From Pseudomonas sp. PDM04 (GTDB lineage: Bacteria > Pseudomonadota > Gammaproteobacteria > Pseudomonadales > Pseudomonadaceae): DNA of 64,000 bases. The notes under the pieces are model-generated. The model made no database searches, was not told the origin of the DNA, and saw nothing but the letters and a program-made list of their open reading frames with translations. The stretch spans positions 496,001-560,000 of the forward strand of contig NZ_JACVAI010000005.1 in assembly GCF_014851765.1 (NCBI RefSeq), in the 5' to 3' direction. Position numbers and translations under genes: made by a program. Shown here piece by piece: positions 34,789 to 44,692 of this stretch (its first letter is position 1; each line of letters opens with the position of its first letter).

Positions 34789-35795
34789 GCGGCCACCCAC
34801 TCTCCGTCCCCTGTCAGGCTCTTATAACGTTCGGCAAAGAAGCTCCGAACGTTGGCGCATTGTGCTTCCGTATCTTCCAAACGATTGAAGTGGGCGCGAA
34901 ACTCCCTGGCGCCCGGCAAGGTTGCGAGATACCAGCCCACATGCTTGCGGGCGATCCGCACGCCCATGACGTCTCCATAGAAGACGTGCAGTGCAGCCAG
35001 ATGCTCTAGCAGAATGCGTTCCACTTCGACCAGTTCCAGCGCCGGGAGCTTCTCGCCGGTACGCAGGTAATGGTCGATCTCACGAAAAATCCATGGCCGC
35101 CCCTGGGCAGCCCGTCCTACCAGCAATCCATCGGCACCGGTTGCGTTGAGCACATACCGGGCCTTTTCCGGCGAGTCGATGTCGCCGTTGGCGAAGACGG
35201 GCATCGACACCGCCTGCTTGATCGCGGCGATGGTGTCGTACTCGGCTTCACCGGTGTACAGGTCGGCACGGGTGCGGCCATGGACCGCCAACGCCGTGAT
35301 GCCTGCCTGCTCGGCAATCTTCGCTACCGTCACACCGTTCTTGTTGTCCCGGTCCCAGCCGGTACGAATCTTCAGCGTGACCGGCACATCGACTGCGGCC
35401 ACCACGGCCTGCAGGATCTCGGTCACCAAAGCCTCATCCTTCAACAGCGCTGAACCGGCGGCCTTGTTGCAGACCTTCTTCGCCGGACAACCCATGTTGA
35501 TATCAACAATCTGCGCGCCCAGCTCGACGTTGGCCCGGGCCGCCTCCGCCAGCATCTGTGCATCGCCACCGGCGATCTGCACCGAGCGGGGCTCGGGATC
35601 GCCTTCGTGGATCATGCGCATGCGCGATTTGCGGGTGTTCCACAAACTCATGTCGCTGGTGACCATTTCCGAGACTACTAGTCCTGCGCCCAGTCGCTTG
35701 CACAGCTGACGAAAGGGTTGGTCGGTGACGCCCGCCATCGGGGCGAGAATCAAGCCGTTTTGCAGTGTGTATGGACCGATGCGTACCGCCGACAT
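34785..35795 (-). CDS. dusB: tRNA-dihydrouridine synthase DusB
   Basis: 336 aa flavoprotein that reduces uridines in the D-loop of tRNA. Landmarks are LAPMAGVTDQPFR, INMGCPAKKVCNK with the catalytic Cys, ALAVHGRTRADLY, VFANGDIDS, and GLLVGRAAQGRPWIF. First gene of the dusB-fis operon; the 185-bp gap upstream separates it from the zinc-ribbon gene. Confidence 0.96.
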   Translation of the reverse strand: MSAVRIGPYTLQNGLILAPMAGVTDQPFRQLCKRLGAGLVVSEMVTSDMSLWNTRKSRMRMIHEGDPEPRSVQIAGGDAQMLAEAARANVELGAQIVDINMGCPAKKVCNKAAGSALLKDEALVTEILQAVVAAVDVPVTLKIRTGWDRDNKNGVTVAKIAEQAGITALAVHGRTRADLYTGEAEYDTIAAIKQAVSMPVFANGDIDSPEKARYVLNATGADGLLVGRAAQGRPWIFREIDHYLRTGEKLPALELVEVERILLEHLAALHVFYGDVMGVRIARKHVGWYLATLPGAREFRAHFNRLEDTEAQCANVRSFFAERYKSLTGDGEWVAA

Positions 35796-35980
35796 AGGAC
35801 TTCCCTGTTGTGGGGCCGGATCATGAGAGTTCGAAAAAGGGTTGGCATGATACCCGCTCTCGATGACCGGATAAAGGCTGAATTGAACAAAATCTGAACA
35901 GTTATTCTGTTATCGCCAGCAGTTTGGTATGAGCGGTGTCTGTCAGAAATGTGCCGTCAAACCCCGATCGCTGAAGCGTT

Positions 35981-37216
35981 TCACTCGGGCGAATGGAAGC
36001 TCAGGCTGTAGTTCACGGCTTTTGCGCCTGGGTCGAGAATGTCCAGGGCGATGTGGATCGGTGTCTGCGGAGGCATTTCTGTCATGCCTTCGAGGTCGCC
36101 GTTGAGGTACTCGCCGGGTTTGAAGCGACGACTGGCGATCAGGTGACCGTTGAGATCGGCAAAGCGCAGCTCCAGCAGCGGGAAGGGCTGGGAGAACGGG
36201 GCGCGGTTGTAGATGATCGCGTCGACCACCAGGGCGCCATTGAATTCCGGGTGGCTGCGCACCACCAGGTTGCTGCTCTTGATTTTCGCGATGTCGACTT
36301 TGGACGGCACCGTGCAACCGATTTGCGGACAGAACTGCTGGAACCAGGGGCGGTACTGATCCTGGCGAGCCAACTCATCGAAGTGGTAGGCGATGTACTG
36401 GCCGACAAGCGCGCCGGCACCGAGCAGGATCAGCAACAGCCAGAGAAAGCGTCGGCCCCAGGGCGAGCGACGTTTTTGCCAGTCGAGCTGCAATGGATCG
36501 TCGTCCAGATCCCGCAGGATCTCGGCCCGCGTCGGCGCTTCGTGGCGTTTGCGCAGGGGTGCGATGGACGGCAGGTTGTCATCCGGTTCGTCATCGGTGG
36601 CCGAGAGACGTTCGTGATGCAGCGGGGCGTCGAGCGGATCGTTCAGGCGCAATTGCGCAGGTTGCGGTTCCTCGTCGAGCTCCTCGGGCTCCAGGGAGAG
36701 TGAGGGTTCGGTGCGCGAGGGTTTGCCTGGCTCGATGTCCGGTTCTGGCGTGATCGTCGCCTCAATGGCGTCGGCGGCTTCAGCGGCTTCAGCACGTTCG
36801 GCCGGTGAGTCGCTGAACAGGCTGTCGGACCAGGGAGCGTCGTCCGCTTCGGTGCTGTCGCGGCGGGCGCTCAGGTTGTCTTCGCGGTGGCGGCCGAACT
36901 CGGTCGTCGGCTGGATTTCCCGTTGTTCGAGCCGGGCGAGTTCTTCGTCCAGGTCCAGGGCGTCCAGGTCGAGCTCAGCGGCGCTCCACTGCTTTTGACT
37001 GATGGCTCGCGGCTCGGGCGCCGTCGTCTCGGCCAGTGGCGGGGCCACGGGTGTCACCGCCTCCTTGCCGGCCTGCTCCAGCAGCTGCTTGGCGGCGTTG
37101 AACACCTGCAGGCACGAGCCGCAACGAACCACTCCCCGGGCCACGCTCAATTGAGCATGGCTGACGCGGAAGCTGGTTTGGCAATGCGGGCACTGAGTGA
37201 CGAAGCTGTCGGTCAT
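35981..37216 (-). CDS. Zinc-ribbon, DUF3426 membrane protein
   Basis: 411 aa. An N-terminal MJ0042-type zinc ribbon has C9, C12, C32 and C35 (CPHC, CGSC). A long acidic, low-complexity linker (about 50-245) follows, then one membrane helix at 256-277. The C-terminal DUF3426 domain contains VDIAKIKSSNLVVRSHPEF and VVDAIIYNRA. Topology suggests the zinc ribbon is cytoplasmic and DUF3426 periplasmic. Function unknown; the gene is conserved between prmA and dusB in pseudomonads. Confidence 0.9.
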   Translation of the reverse strand: MTDSFVTQCPHCQTSFRVSHAQLSVARGVVRCGSCLQVFNAAKQLLEQAGKEAVTPVAPPLAETTAPEPRAISQKQWSAAELDLDALDLDEELARLEQREIQPTTEFGRHREDNLSARRDSTEADDAPWSDSLFSDSPAERAEAAEAADAIEATITPEPDIEPGKPSRTEPSLSLEPEELDEEPQPAQLRLNDPLDAPLHHERLSATDDEPDDNLPSIAPLRKRHEAPTRAEILRDLDDDPLQLDWQKRRSPWGRRFLWLLLILLGAGALVGQYIAYHFDELARQDQYRPWFQQFCPQIGCTVPSKVDIAKIKSSNLVVRSHPEFNGALVVDAIIYNRAPFSQPFPLLELRFADLNGHLIASRRFKPGEYLNGDLEGMTEMPPQTPIHIALDILDPGAKAVNYSLSFHSPE

Positions 37217-37246
37217 GCGGCGATCCGGATTATGCAGGCGTCCATT

Positions 37247-38125
37247 CTAGCGCCGACGGCCAGTGATGCGCACCCAGCCGTCACGATTGGCGATCGGGTC
37301 GAGGTCGAAGTCCTGCGCGTAGGCGCCAGCCACTTCTTCGCCCTGCTCGGCGAGAATCCCCGAAAGCGCCAGGCGACCGCCCGGCTTGACCAGGCTCGAC
37401 AGTTGCGGCGCCAGAGATACCAGCGGCCCGGCAAGAATGTTGGCCACCAGCACGTCGGCCTGAACCGGCGGCAGGTCTTGCGGCAGGTACAGCGGGAACA
37501 GGGCCTCGGCAATATTGTTGCGACCGGCGTTGTCGCGGGAGGCTTCCAGCGCCTGCACGTCGATGTCGGTGCCGACGGCTTCCTTCGCACCCAGCAGCAG
37601 GGCGGCGATGGCCAGGATTCCCGAGCCGCAGCCGAAGTCCAGCACGTTGCAGCCTTTCAGGTCTTGGCCGTCCAGCCATTCCAGGCACAGCGCGGTGGTC
37701 GGGTGGGTCCCGGTGCCGAAGGCGAGGCCCGGATCGAGCAACAGGTTCACCGCGTCGGGTTCGGGGGCGGCGTGCCAGCTCGGCACGATCCACAGGCGCT
37801 GCCCGAAACGCATGGGCTGGAAACCATCCATCCAGCTGCGTTCCCAGTCCTGGTCCTCGATGACTTCGCTGTGATGTTCGGGCAGCGGGCTGCCCGTCAG
37901 CAGCTCGAGGTGGGCCAGGACGGCGGCCGCTTCGGTGCCGCCCTCGAACAGGGCCAGCAAATGCGTGTGCGACCACAGCGGCGTGGTATTGAGTTCCGGC
38001 TCGAAGATCGGTTGATCTTCGGCGTCCATGAAGGTCACCGAGACGGCGCCGACTTCGAGGAAAGCGTCTTCGTAGGTTTCGGCTTGTTCTGGGCTGATGG
38101 CGAGACGGACTTGCAGCCAAGGCAT
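37247..38125 (-). CDS. prmA: Ribosomal protein L11 methyltransferase PrmA
   Basis: 292 aa, standard length. The N-terminal substrate-recognition domain starts MPWLQVRLAISPEQAE. The SAM domain has LLLDPGLAFGTGTHPTT, VLDFGCGSGILAIAA and VLVANILAGPL. It trimethylates ribosomal protein L11. The ATG at 38125 gives the family start; upstream in-frame sequence is not conserved-looking. Confidence 0.96.
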   Translation of the reverse strand: MPWLQVRLAISPEQAETYEDAFLEVGAVSVTFMDAEDQPIFEPELNTTPLWSHTHLLALFEGGTEAAAVLAHLELLTGSPLPEHHSEVIEDQDWERSWMDGFQPMRFGQRLWIVPSWHAAPEPDAVNLLLDPGLAFGTGTHPTTALCLEWLDGQDLKGCNVLDFGCGSGILAIAALLLGAKEAVGTDIDVQALEASRDNAGRNNIAEALFPLYLPQDLPPVQADVLVANILAGPLVSLAPQLSSLVKPGGRLALSGILAEQGEEVAGAYAQDFDLDPIANRDGWVRITGRRR

Positions 38126-38257
38126 GGCGGGCACCTTTGAAAAATATTGATTGCAGCCTAGCGGTCTGCGAGAAGCGCGCAAGTTTACGCGAGCGCGGGG
38201 CGTTTGTGGGAGTGATCCTTGAACACGCCGGACCCGCCAGGGGGAGCCAGGAACAAC

Positions 38258-38279
38258 AAAGCCGCCCGAAGGCGGCTTT
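38258..38279 (-). terminator. Terminator after accC
   Basis: AAAGCCGCC-CGAA-GGCGGCTTT is a 9-bp perfect stem 20 bases past the accC stop. On the minus strand it is followed by a broken T-run (TTTGTTGTT). Confidence 0.82.
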
Positions 38280-38298
38280 GTCATTGCGGGTTGAAAGC

Positions 38299-39657
38299 TT
38301 AGTGCTTTTCACCAGCCAGCTTGTGTTCCAGGTAGTGGATGTTGATCCCACCCTTGCAGAAGCCTTCATCTCGGACCAGATCACGGTGCAGCGGGATGTT
38401 GGTCTTGATCCCGTCGACCACGATTTCGTCCAGGGCATTGCGCATGCGCGCCATGGCTTCGTCGCGGGTTGCGCCGTAGGTGATCAGCTTGCCGATCAAC
38501 GAGTCGTAGTTCGGCGGAACCGCATAACCGCTGTACAGGTGCGAGTCGACGCGAACGCCGTTGCCGCCTGGTGCGTGGAAATGCTTGACCGTGCCCGGGC
38601 TTGGCATGAAGGTTTTCGGGTCTTCGGCGTTGATCCGGCATTCCAGCGCGTGACCGCGGATGACCACGTCATCCTGGGTGAACGACAGCTTGTTGCCGGC
38701 GGCGATGCTGAGCATCTCCTTGACGATGTCGATGCCGGTGACCATTTCTGAAACCGGGTGCTCTACCTGGACACGAGTGTTCATCTCGATGAAGTAGAAG
38801 CGACCGTTCTCGTACAGGAACTCGAAAGTGCCGGCGCCGCGGTAACCGATGTCGATGCACGCCTTGACGCAGCGGGCGAAGACTTCCTGGCGAGCCTTCT
38901 CGTCGATGCCCGGTGCCGGCGCTTCTTCGAGAACTTTCTGGTGACGGCGCTGCAGCGAGCAGTCCCGGTCGCCCAGGTGCACGGCGTTGCCCTGGCCATC
39001 GGACAATACCTGAACTTCCACGTGGCGCGGATTGGTCAGGAATTTTTCCAGGTAGACCATCGGGTTGCCGAACGCTGCGCCCGCTTCGGAGCGGGTCAGC
39101 TTCGCCGAGGAGATCAGGTCTTCTTCCTTGTGCACCACACGCATGCCGCGACCACCACCACCGCCAGCGGCTTTGATGATCACCGGGTAACCGACTTCGC
39201 GACCAATGCGCAGGGCGGTTTCTTCGTCTTCAGGCAGTGGGCCGTCGGAACCCGGAACGGTTGGAACGCCGGCAGCGATCATGGCGTGCTTGGCCGATAC
39301 CTTGTCGCCCATCAGGCGAATGGTTTCGGCTTTCGGACCAATGAAGGCGAAGCCGGAGTTCTCGACCTGCTCAGCGAAATCAGCGTTTTCCGCAAGGAAA
39401 CCGTAGCCTGGGTGAATGGCGGTAGCGCCGGTCACTTCGGCTGCGGCGATGATTGCCGGAATGTGCAGGTAAGAGTGGGCGGCAGAAGCCGGGCCGATGC
39501 AGACGGATTCGTCTGCCAGACCCAGGTGCATCAGCTCTTTGTCGGCCTTGGAGTAAACGGCGACGGTCTTGATGCCCATCTCTTTGCAGGCACGCAGAAT
39601 CCGCAGTGCGATCTCACCGCGGTTGGCGATCAGAACTTTTTCCAACTTCGCAGTCAT
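38299..39657 (-). CDS. accC: Acetyl-CoA carboxylase, biotin carboxylase subunit AccC
   Basis: 452 aa. It carboxylates biotin on AccB using ATP and bicarbonate, the first committed step of fatty-acid synthesis. Landmarks are KVLIANRGEIALRILRA, the ATP-grasp glycine loop KAAGGGGGRGMR, DCSLQRRHQK, and FIEMNTRVQVEHPV with metal ligands. The start at 39657 leaves 17 bases to accB. Forms the accBC operon. Confidence 0.97.
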   Translation of the reverse strand: MTAKLEKVLIANRGEIALRILRACKEMGIKTVAVYSKADKELMHLGLADESVCIGPASAAHSYLHIPAIIAAAEVTGATAIHPGYGFLAENADFAEQVENSGFAFIGPKAETIRLMGDKVSAKHAMIAAGVPTVPGSDGPLPEDEETALRIGREVGYPVIIKAAGGGGGRGMRVVHKEEDLISSAKLTRSEAGAAFGNPMVYLEKFLTNPRHVEVQVLSDGQGNAVHLGDRDCSLQRRHQKVLEEAPAPGIDEKARQEVFARCVKACIDIGYRGAGTFEFLYENGRFYFIEMNTRVQVEHPVSEMVTGIDIVKEMLSIAAGNKLSFTQDDVVIRGHALECRINAEDPKTFMPSPGTVKHFHAPGGNGVRVDSHLYSGYAVPPNYDSLIGKLITYGATRDEAMARMRNALDEIVVDGIKTNIPLHRDLVRDEGFCKGGINIHYLEHKLAGEKH

Positions 39658-39674
39658 CAAAGTTTCTCCGCGGT

Positions 39675-40133
39675 TCAAACGATGGTGAACAGCGGTTGGT
39701 CGTACTCAACCGGCTGGCCGTCTTCGACGAGGATGGACTCGATCACACCGCTGGTTTCGGCTTCGATGTGGTTCATCATCTTCATGGCTTCGACGATGCA
39801 CAGGGTGTCGCCTTTCTTCACGGTCTGGCCCACTTCGACGAACGCTGGCGAAGTTGGCGAAGACTTGCGATAGAAGGTGCCGACCATCGGCGAACGGGCA
39901 ACGGTGCCGTTCAGTGCTGGCGCGGCGGGAGCAGCCGGGGCGGCAGCGGCAGCCGGAGCGGCGGCAGGCGCGGCAACCGGAGCAGGCATTGGCGCCGGAG
40001 CGTAGTACTGCTGGGCTGGAGTCTTGCTGTTACGGCTGATGCGTACGGACTCTTCGCCTTCCTTGATCTCGAGCTCGTCGATGCCGGACTCTTCCAGCAA
40101 TTCGATCAGTTTCTTAACTTTACGGATATCCAT
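39675..40133 (-). CDS. accB: Biotin carboxyl carrier protein AccB
   Basis: 152 aa. An N-terminal helical part (1-35) is followed by an Ala/Pro linker (about 39-73) and the biotinyl domain. The biotin attachment lysine is K118 in EAMKMMN, inside VEAMKMMNHIEAETSG. It carries carboxyl-biotin between AccC and AccAD. Upstream of accC in the same operon; start at a clear MDIRKVKKLIELLEESG. Confidence 0.97.
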   Translation of the reverse strand: MDIRKVKKLIELLEESGIDELEIKEGEESVRISRNSKTPAQQYYAPAPMPAPVAAPAAAPAAAAAPAAPAAPALNGTVARSPMVGTFYRKSSPTSPAFVEVGQTVKKGDTLCIVEAMKMMNHIEAETSGVIESILVEDGQPVEYDQPLFTIV

Positions 40134-40181
40134 GAATCATCAACTCCCAAGGGTCGGTCAGGGGCGTTTAACGCTTGTTGT

Positions 40182-40634
40182 TCAAGCTTTTGCCTGGCTT
40201 TCAAGCTGCTCTAGAGCGGCCTCCAGGGCCAGTCGGTAACCGCTGGCGCCAAGGCCGCAGATCACTCCCACCGCTACGTCGGAGAAGTAAGAGTGATGGC
40301 GGAAAGGTTCGCGTTTGTGCACGTTGGACAAATGCACTTCGATGAATGGGATGCTCACCGCCAGCAGCGCGTCACGTAATGCGACACTTGTGTGCGTAAA
40401 AGCTGCTGGGTTGATCAGAATGAAGTCCACGCCTTCGCTGCGGGCCGCGTGGATACGGTCGATCAATTCGTACTCGGCGTTGCTTTGCAGATGCAGCAGG
40501 TGATGGCCGGCGGCACGGGCTCGTTGCTCCAGGTCCTGGTTGATCTGCGCCAGTGTCGTGGCACCATAGGTGCCCGGTTCCCGGGTGCCGAGCAGGTTCA
40601 GGTTGGGGCCGTGCAGGACCAATAGGGTTGCCAT
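40182..40634 (-). CDS. aroQ: Type II 3-dehydroquinate dehydratase AroQ
   Basis: 150 aa, normal length. Shikimate-pathway enzyme of the small dodecameric type. Landmarks are VLHGPNLNLLGTREPGTYG with the catalytic Tyr at about residue 23, INPAAFTHTSVALRDAL, and EVHLSNVHKREPFRHHS. The ATG at 40634 is chosen over the longer frame because the family begins at MATLLVLHG. It lies 48 bp upstream of accB. Confidence 0.97.
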   Translation of the reverse strand: MATLLVLHGPNLNLLGTREPGTYGATTLAQINQDLEQRARAAGHHLLHLQSNAEYELIDRIHAARSEGVDFILINPAAFTHTSVALRDALLAVSIPFIEVHLSNVHKREPFRHHSYFSDVAVGVICGLGASGYRLALEAALEQLESQAKA

Positions 40635-40775
40635 CTGCTGTTCCTTGTTATCCGAATGCAATTGTCAGAACCCGGCGACTATGCCGCAAAGCCTTTGTGA
40701 CTGTCCAGTTCTATGCAATAGCCAGCACGATGGCCGATGTTTGCGCGAAATATGTGACTGGCTGATGAATTCCGG

Positions 40776-42518
40776 TCATTTGCTTTCGCGCCGCGCCTGC
40801 GCGACCCGTTCGGCGAAGTCCCGGGCATTGATTTCGCCGATCACCCGCGCATCGGTACGTTCGACGCCATCCTCGCCGAAGAACATCAGCGCCGGAGGAC
40901 CGAACAGCTGGTAGCGGTCGAGCAGGACGCGCTGTTCGGCGTTGCTGGCGGTGATGTCAAAGCGCACCAGGCGATAGCCCTTCAGGCGTTCGACGACGTT
41001 GGCGTCGCTGAGGACCTCGCGCTCAATGACTTTGCAACTGATGCACCAGTCGGCGTACCAGTCGAGCAGCAGTGGCGTGCCGGACGATCTTGCATCTGCG
41101 AGGGCGCGGTCCAGTTCCGCCGCAGTGGTCACGGTTTGCCAGTCGTCGGTGCCTTGCAGCGATTGCTGGGTGCCTGTGACGATGCGCGGCTGGCCGATCG
41201 GGTTGAACGGGTCGGTCTGGCCACTGAACGCGCCGTACCAGCAGGCCAGTGCATAAAACAGCAGGAACAGGCCGAGCAACTGGCCAAGGCGCTTGCGTGG
41301 CGGTTTATAGACAAACTCCAGGGCGCCGAGGAACAGCCCGACGCCACCGGCCAGCAGGCCGATCAGCAGCAGGGTGATCTGCCCCGGCAAGACCCGGCTG
41401 AGCAAACCGATTGCCAGTCCCAGCAGCAACACCCCGATCGCGTTTTTCACATAGACCAGCCAAGGGCCACTCTTCGGCAGCCAGGCAGCGCCCCCGGTGG
41501 CGACCAGCAACAGTGGCGCGCCCATGCCGAGCCCGAGCACGAACAATTTCAAGCCACCGCCCAGGGCGTCGCCGCTGGCGCTGATGTACAGCAACGCGCC
41601 GGCCAGCGGTGCCGAGACGCAGGGCGAAACCAGCAGACTGGAGACCACCCCCAGTACCGCCGCGCCCCACAATGAACCGCCCTCGGTGCGACCGGCGATG
41701 CGGTCCAGCCGGCTGCTGATCGCGTGTGGCAGCTTGAGTTCGAAGACGCCGAACATCGCCAGGGCAAACAGTGCGAAAAACATCGCGAATGGCACCAGCA
41801 CCCAGGCCGACTGCAGGCGCGCCTGGAGATTCAGCTGGGCCCCGAACAACCCCATCAAGGCGCCGAGCAGGGCAAAACACGCGGCCATCGGCAGCACGTA
41901 GGCGAGGGACAGGTTGAAGCCGCGCCATCCGCCGACCTGGCCGCGCAACACCACCCCGGAAAGGATCGGCAACATTGGCAGCACGCAAGGGGTGAACGTC
42001 AGGCCCAGGCCTGCCAGGAAAAACAGCGCCAGTTCGCGCCAGCTCCAGTGCGTGCCGGCGTCCGTGCCGTCGATCTTCAGGCGTTCGGTCTCGGGCGGAT
42101 AGCACAGGCCTTTGTCAGCGCAGCCCTGATAAGTGACGAGCAGCGTGAAAGCCCGTTGCTCGGTGCGCGGCAGTTCGACATCGAGGATGCCGTGGTAAAC
42201 CTCGACATCGCCAAAGTACTCGTCGTGCTTTTGTTCACCCTTGGGCAGTTGCGCCGTGCCGAGGGCAACGTCAGACGGTTCGGCGCGAAACTGAAACCGG
42301 TGGCGGTAGAGGTAGTAACCCTCGCTGGCGACGAATCGCAGCTTGATCGATTGCGGCGTGCTCTGCACCAGGCTCAGTTGAAAGGCTTCGCGCACCGGCA
42401 GGAAGTCGGCGCTGTTGTTGATCGAGCCCAACGTGGCGCTGGGTCGGCTCTCCAGCAGGCCGCCGGCGCCGGCCGGCAGGGCGAACACTATGAACAGCAG
42501 GCAGAGCAGGCGGCGCAT
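40776..42518 (-). CDS. dsbD: Thiol:disulfide interchange protein DsbD
   Basis: 580 aa. A signal peptide (LLCLLFIVFALPAGAGG) leads to the periplasmic N-domain with the Cys pair in QGCADKGLCYPP. The membrane domain has about eight helices with the redox Cys in FTPCVLPMLP and SPCVSAPLAG. The C-terminal thioredoxin domain has WCISC in place of the common CVAC. It passes electrons from cytoplasmic thioredoxin to periplasmic partners such as DsbC. The start at 42518 gives the signal peptide. Confidence 0.95.
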   Translation of the reverse strand: MRRLLCLLFIVFALPAGAGGLLESRPSATLGSINNSADFLPVREAFQLSLVQSTPQSIKLRFVASEGYYLYRHRFQFRAEPSDVALGTAQLPKGEQKHDEYFGDVEVYHGILDVELPRTEQRAFTLLVTYQGCADKGLCYPPETERLKIDGTDAGTHWSWRELALFFLAGLGLTFTPCVLPMLPILSGVVLRGQVGGWRGFNLSLAYVLPMAACFALLGALMGLFGAQLNLQARLQSAWVLVPFAMFFALFALAMFGVFELKLPHAISSRLDRIAGRTEGGSLWGAAVLGVVSSLLVSPCVSAPLAGALLYISASGDALGGGLKLFVLGLGMGAPLLLVATGGAAWLPKSGPWLVYVKNAIGVLLLGLAIGLLSRVLPGQITLLLIGLLAGGVGLFLGALEFVYKPPRKRLGQLLGLFLLFYALACWYGAFSGQTDPFNPIGQPRIVTGTQQSLQGTDDWQTVTTAAELDRALADARSSGTPLLLDWYADWCISCKVIEREVLSDANVVERLKGYRLVRFDITASNAEQRVLLDRYQLFGPPALMFFGEDGVERTDARVIGEINARDFAERVAQARRESK

Positions 42519-42601
42519 GACGATCTCGCGTATCGGAATTGCGGGCATGATAGCGGACCGTGGCAGGGCGTGCCGGACGTCGTGCGGCGACCAATGTTCC
42601 G

Positions 42602-42690
42602 ACGCCTTCGAGCAAGCCTGCGCCGACATTCAACCCTGTGCTGCCATGGGAATGCGAGCACAGGGTGTGCGGGCTTGCTCGTGAAGGCGT
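42602..42690. repeat. Degenerate REP pair between the chemoreceptor gene and dsbD
   Basis: CGCCTTCGAGCAAGCCTGCG and TGCGGGCTTGCTCGTGAAGG are imperfect inverted REP arms about 45 bases apart. An extra inverted repeat, CCCTGTGCT/AGCACAGGG, lies in the spacer. Confidence 0.6.
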
Positions 42691-42694
42691 TTTG

Positions 42695-44641
42695 TCAGAC
42701 GCGGAAGGCCTGGACGGCGGTATCCAGCCGCTCACCGAGCACCAGCAAGTGCTCGCCCTGCTCACGGCCCTGGCCAATGCGCAACAGGTTATCCCCGCCC
42801 AACTGGTGAATCCTCTCGCTGTGATCTCGGATTTCGCTGACCGCGCCGCTCTGTTGTGCGGTGACGTCGGCAATCCGGATCGCTGTGTCGGCAATGGTCT
42901 GGATCGCCCCGACGATCTTGTCCAGCGCGCCGTCGGCGGCCTGGGCCTGATTGGCAGTGGCTTCGGCGTGCTCGACCTGGGCGCGCATGCCTTCCACCGA
43001 TTCTCGCGCCGCCGTTTGCAGCCCGGCGATCAAGGTCTGGATTTCTGCCGTGGCGCCTGCAGTGCGTTGCGCCAATGAGCGGACTTCTTCGGCAACGACC
43101 GCAAACCCTCGGCCCATTTCCCCGGCGCGTGCCGCTTCGATGGCGGCGTTCAGGGCCAGCAGGTTGGTCTGGTCGGCAATCGAGCGGATCACTGTCAGGA
43201 CCCCGCCAATGGTGGCGGACTCCTCGGCCAGGTGTTCGATCATCTGTGCGTTGCCTTGCACTTCCTCCACCAACGCATGCAGGCCGGTGAGGCTCAGGCC
43301 GATGACTTCCTGGCCGTGCTCCACCGCCAGCCCGGCATGGCGGCTGGCGTCGGCGGCCTGGCTGGCATCGTCGGCGACCTGTTGAATGGTCGCCTCCAGT
43401 TCGCCCAGTGAGTCGCGAATCAACGCGGTGTCGCCGGCCTGGTGTTCGGCGCCGTTGTGCAGGTCGTTGCTCAGTTCGGCGAGCGTGCGGCTACTGCCGG
43501 CGACCTGTTCGGCGTTGCGGCGGATGGTCCCCACCAGATCGGCCAGGTAGGCGCGCAAGCGGTTGAGCGAGGCCTGGATGTCATGCAACTCGCGGTTGGT
43601 CTTGCCCAGTTCGATGTCCCGGCTGAAGTCGCCCTCGGCCCAGGTCGACAGGGCCGGCGCGAGGTTGGTCAGGGTCCGGGCGAGGCGGCGTTGCAGGGTG
43701 TCGATGAGCAAGGCGATCAGCAGGATCAGGCCGATCATCACCCCTTGCATCAGGCGCACTTCACTCTGGATTTGTCCGTGCTGGGCGCGAACCACCGGTT
43801 CCAGGCCGGCGATGGCCTGTTGCACTTCGGTGATTTTCAGGTGCGTCGCGGAGCTGAGGTCGGCACGCTTGCGGATTTGCTCGCGGGTGCGCTCGAGTTC
43901 GGCGGGGTAGCGGGTCAGCAGGCTGTTGAGTTCGCGCTTGAGCCCGACGCCGGCATCCTCGGCTGCGGTTTTTTCGCTGTTCTCCAGCCCCATCATGGCG
44001 GCGAAATCGTCGGAGACCGATTCGGTGGTGGTGGCGACGCCGAGCAGCGGCAGGGCGTTGAGCAATTCGGCTTGAGCGCGAATGTTGGTGACTTCACGTT
44101 CAACGTCCGCCGCCAGTTCGCTGCGACCGCTGCTGACCAGTTTGTCCCGGGCCAGTGACAGTTTGCCCAGGTGCTGGGACGCGGCCAGCAAAGGTATCAG
44201 ATAGGGTGCGTTGCCGCTGGCGTACTGGCTGAGCTGGTCGAGGCTGGCGCCGAGTTCGCGTTCGGCCTGCAGCAACAGGGCCTGCGGGTCGCCCGCGAGT
44301 TTGCCGGCGGCCAACAGGTCGGTTTTGCTGAATTCATCCAGGTTCGTCAGGCTGGGGCGCAGGGTGTCGGCCAGTGTCGACGGCAATTCCCCCAATTCCT
44401 TTTGCAGCGTTTCGATGGCCTGACTGGCAGCGCTCAGGCGCAGGGCATCACCGCTGGCGAGGTAGTCCTCAACGTTGCGCGCCACTTGATTCTGGAACTG
44501 CTGGGACAACCCCAGGTAGCGCTCCATCAACAGATACGGGCGTTCCAGGGCTCTTTGCGACCACCACAGCGTCGCGCCAAGGGCCACGCACACGGCGACT
44601 AAAAGAAGGGTATTGAAATTGGTCAGCAGCTTGAGGCGCAT
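42695..44641 (-). CDS. ctpL: Methyl-accepting chemotaxis protein, CtpL-like
   Basis: 648 aa. One N-terminal helix (about 8-28), a long all-helical periplasmic region of about 270 residues, a second helix near 300-320, and a HAMP-like linker. A signalling domain follows with the hairpin tip IADQTNLLALNAAIEAARAGE. The helical sensor resembles HBM-type double bundles. Its place between dsbD and the gcbA-like gene matches P. aeruginosa ctpL, a receptor linked to phosphate taxis under starvation. The ligand cannot be told from sequence alone, so the symbol is tentative. Confidence 0.82.
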   Translation of the reverse strand: MRLKLLTNFNTLLLVAVCVALGATLWWSQRALERPYLLMERYLGLSQQFQNQVARNVEDYLASGDALRLSAASQAIETLQKELGELPSTLADTLRPSLTNLDEFSKTDLLAAGKLAGDPQALLLQAERELGASLDQLSQYASGNAPYLIPLLAASQHLGKLSLARDKLVSSGRSELAADVEREVTNIRAQAELLNALPLLGVATTTESVSDDFAAMMGLENSEKTAAEDAGVGLKRELNSLLTRYPAELERTREQIRKRADLSSATHLKITEVQQAIAGLEPVVRAQHGQIQSEVRLMQGVMIGLILLIALLIDTLQRRLARTLTNLAPALSTWAEGDFSRDIELGKTNRELHDIQASLNRLRAYLADLVGTIRRNAEQVAGSSRTLAELSNDLHNGAEHQAGDTALIRDSLGELEATIQQVADDASQAADASRHAGLAVEHGQEVIGLSLTGLHALVEEVQGNAQMIEHLAEESATIGGVLTVIRSIADQTNLLALNAAIEAARAGEMGRGFAVVAEEVRSLAQRTAGATAEIQTLIAGLQTAARESVEGMRAQVEHAEATANQAQAADGALDKIVGAIQTIADTAIRIADVTAQQSGAVSEIRDHSERIHQLGGDNLLRIGQGREQGEHLLVLGERLDTAVQAFRV

Positions 44642-44692
44642 CGCGGACTACCAACGGCAGAATGGTAAGCCCGTGAAGTTATTGCGATTGTG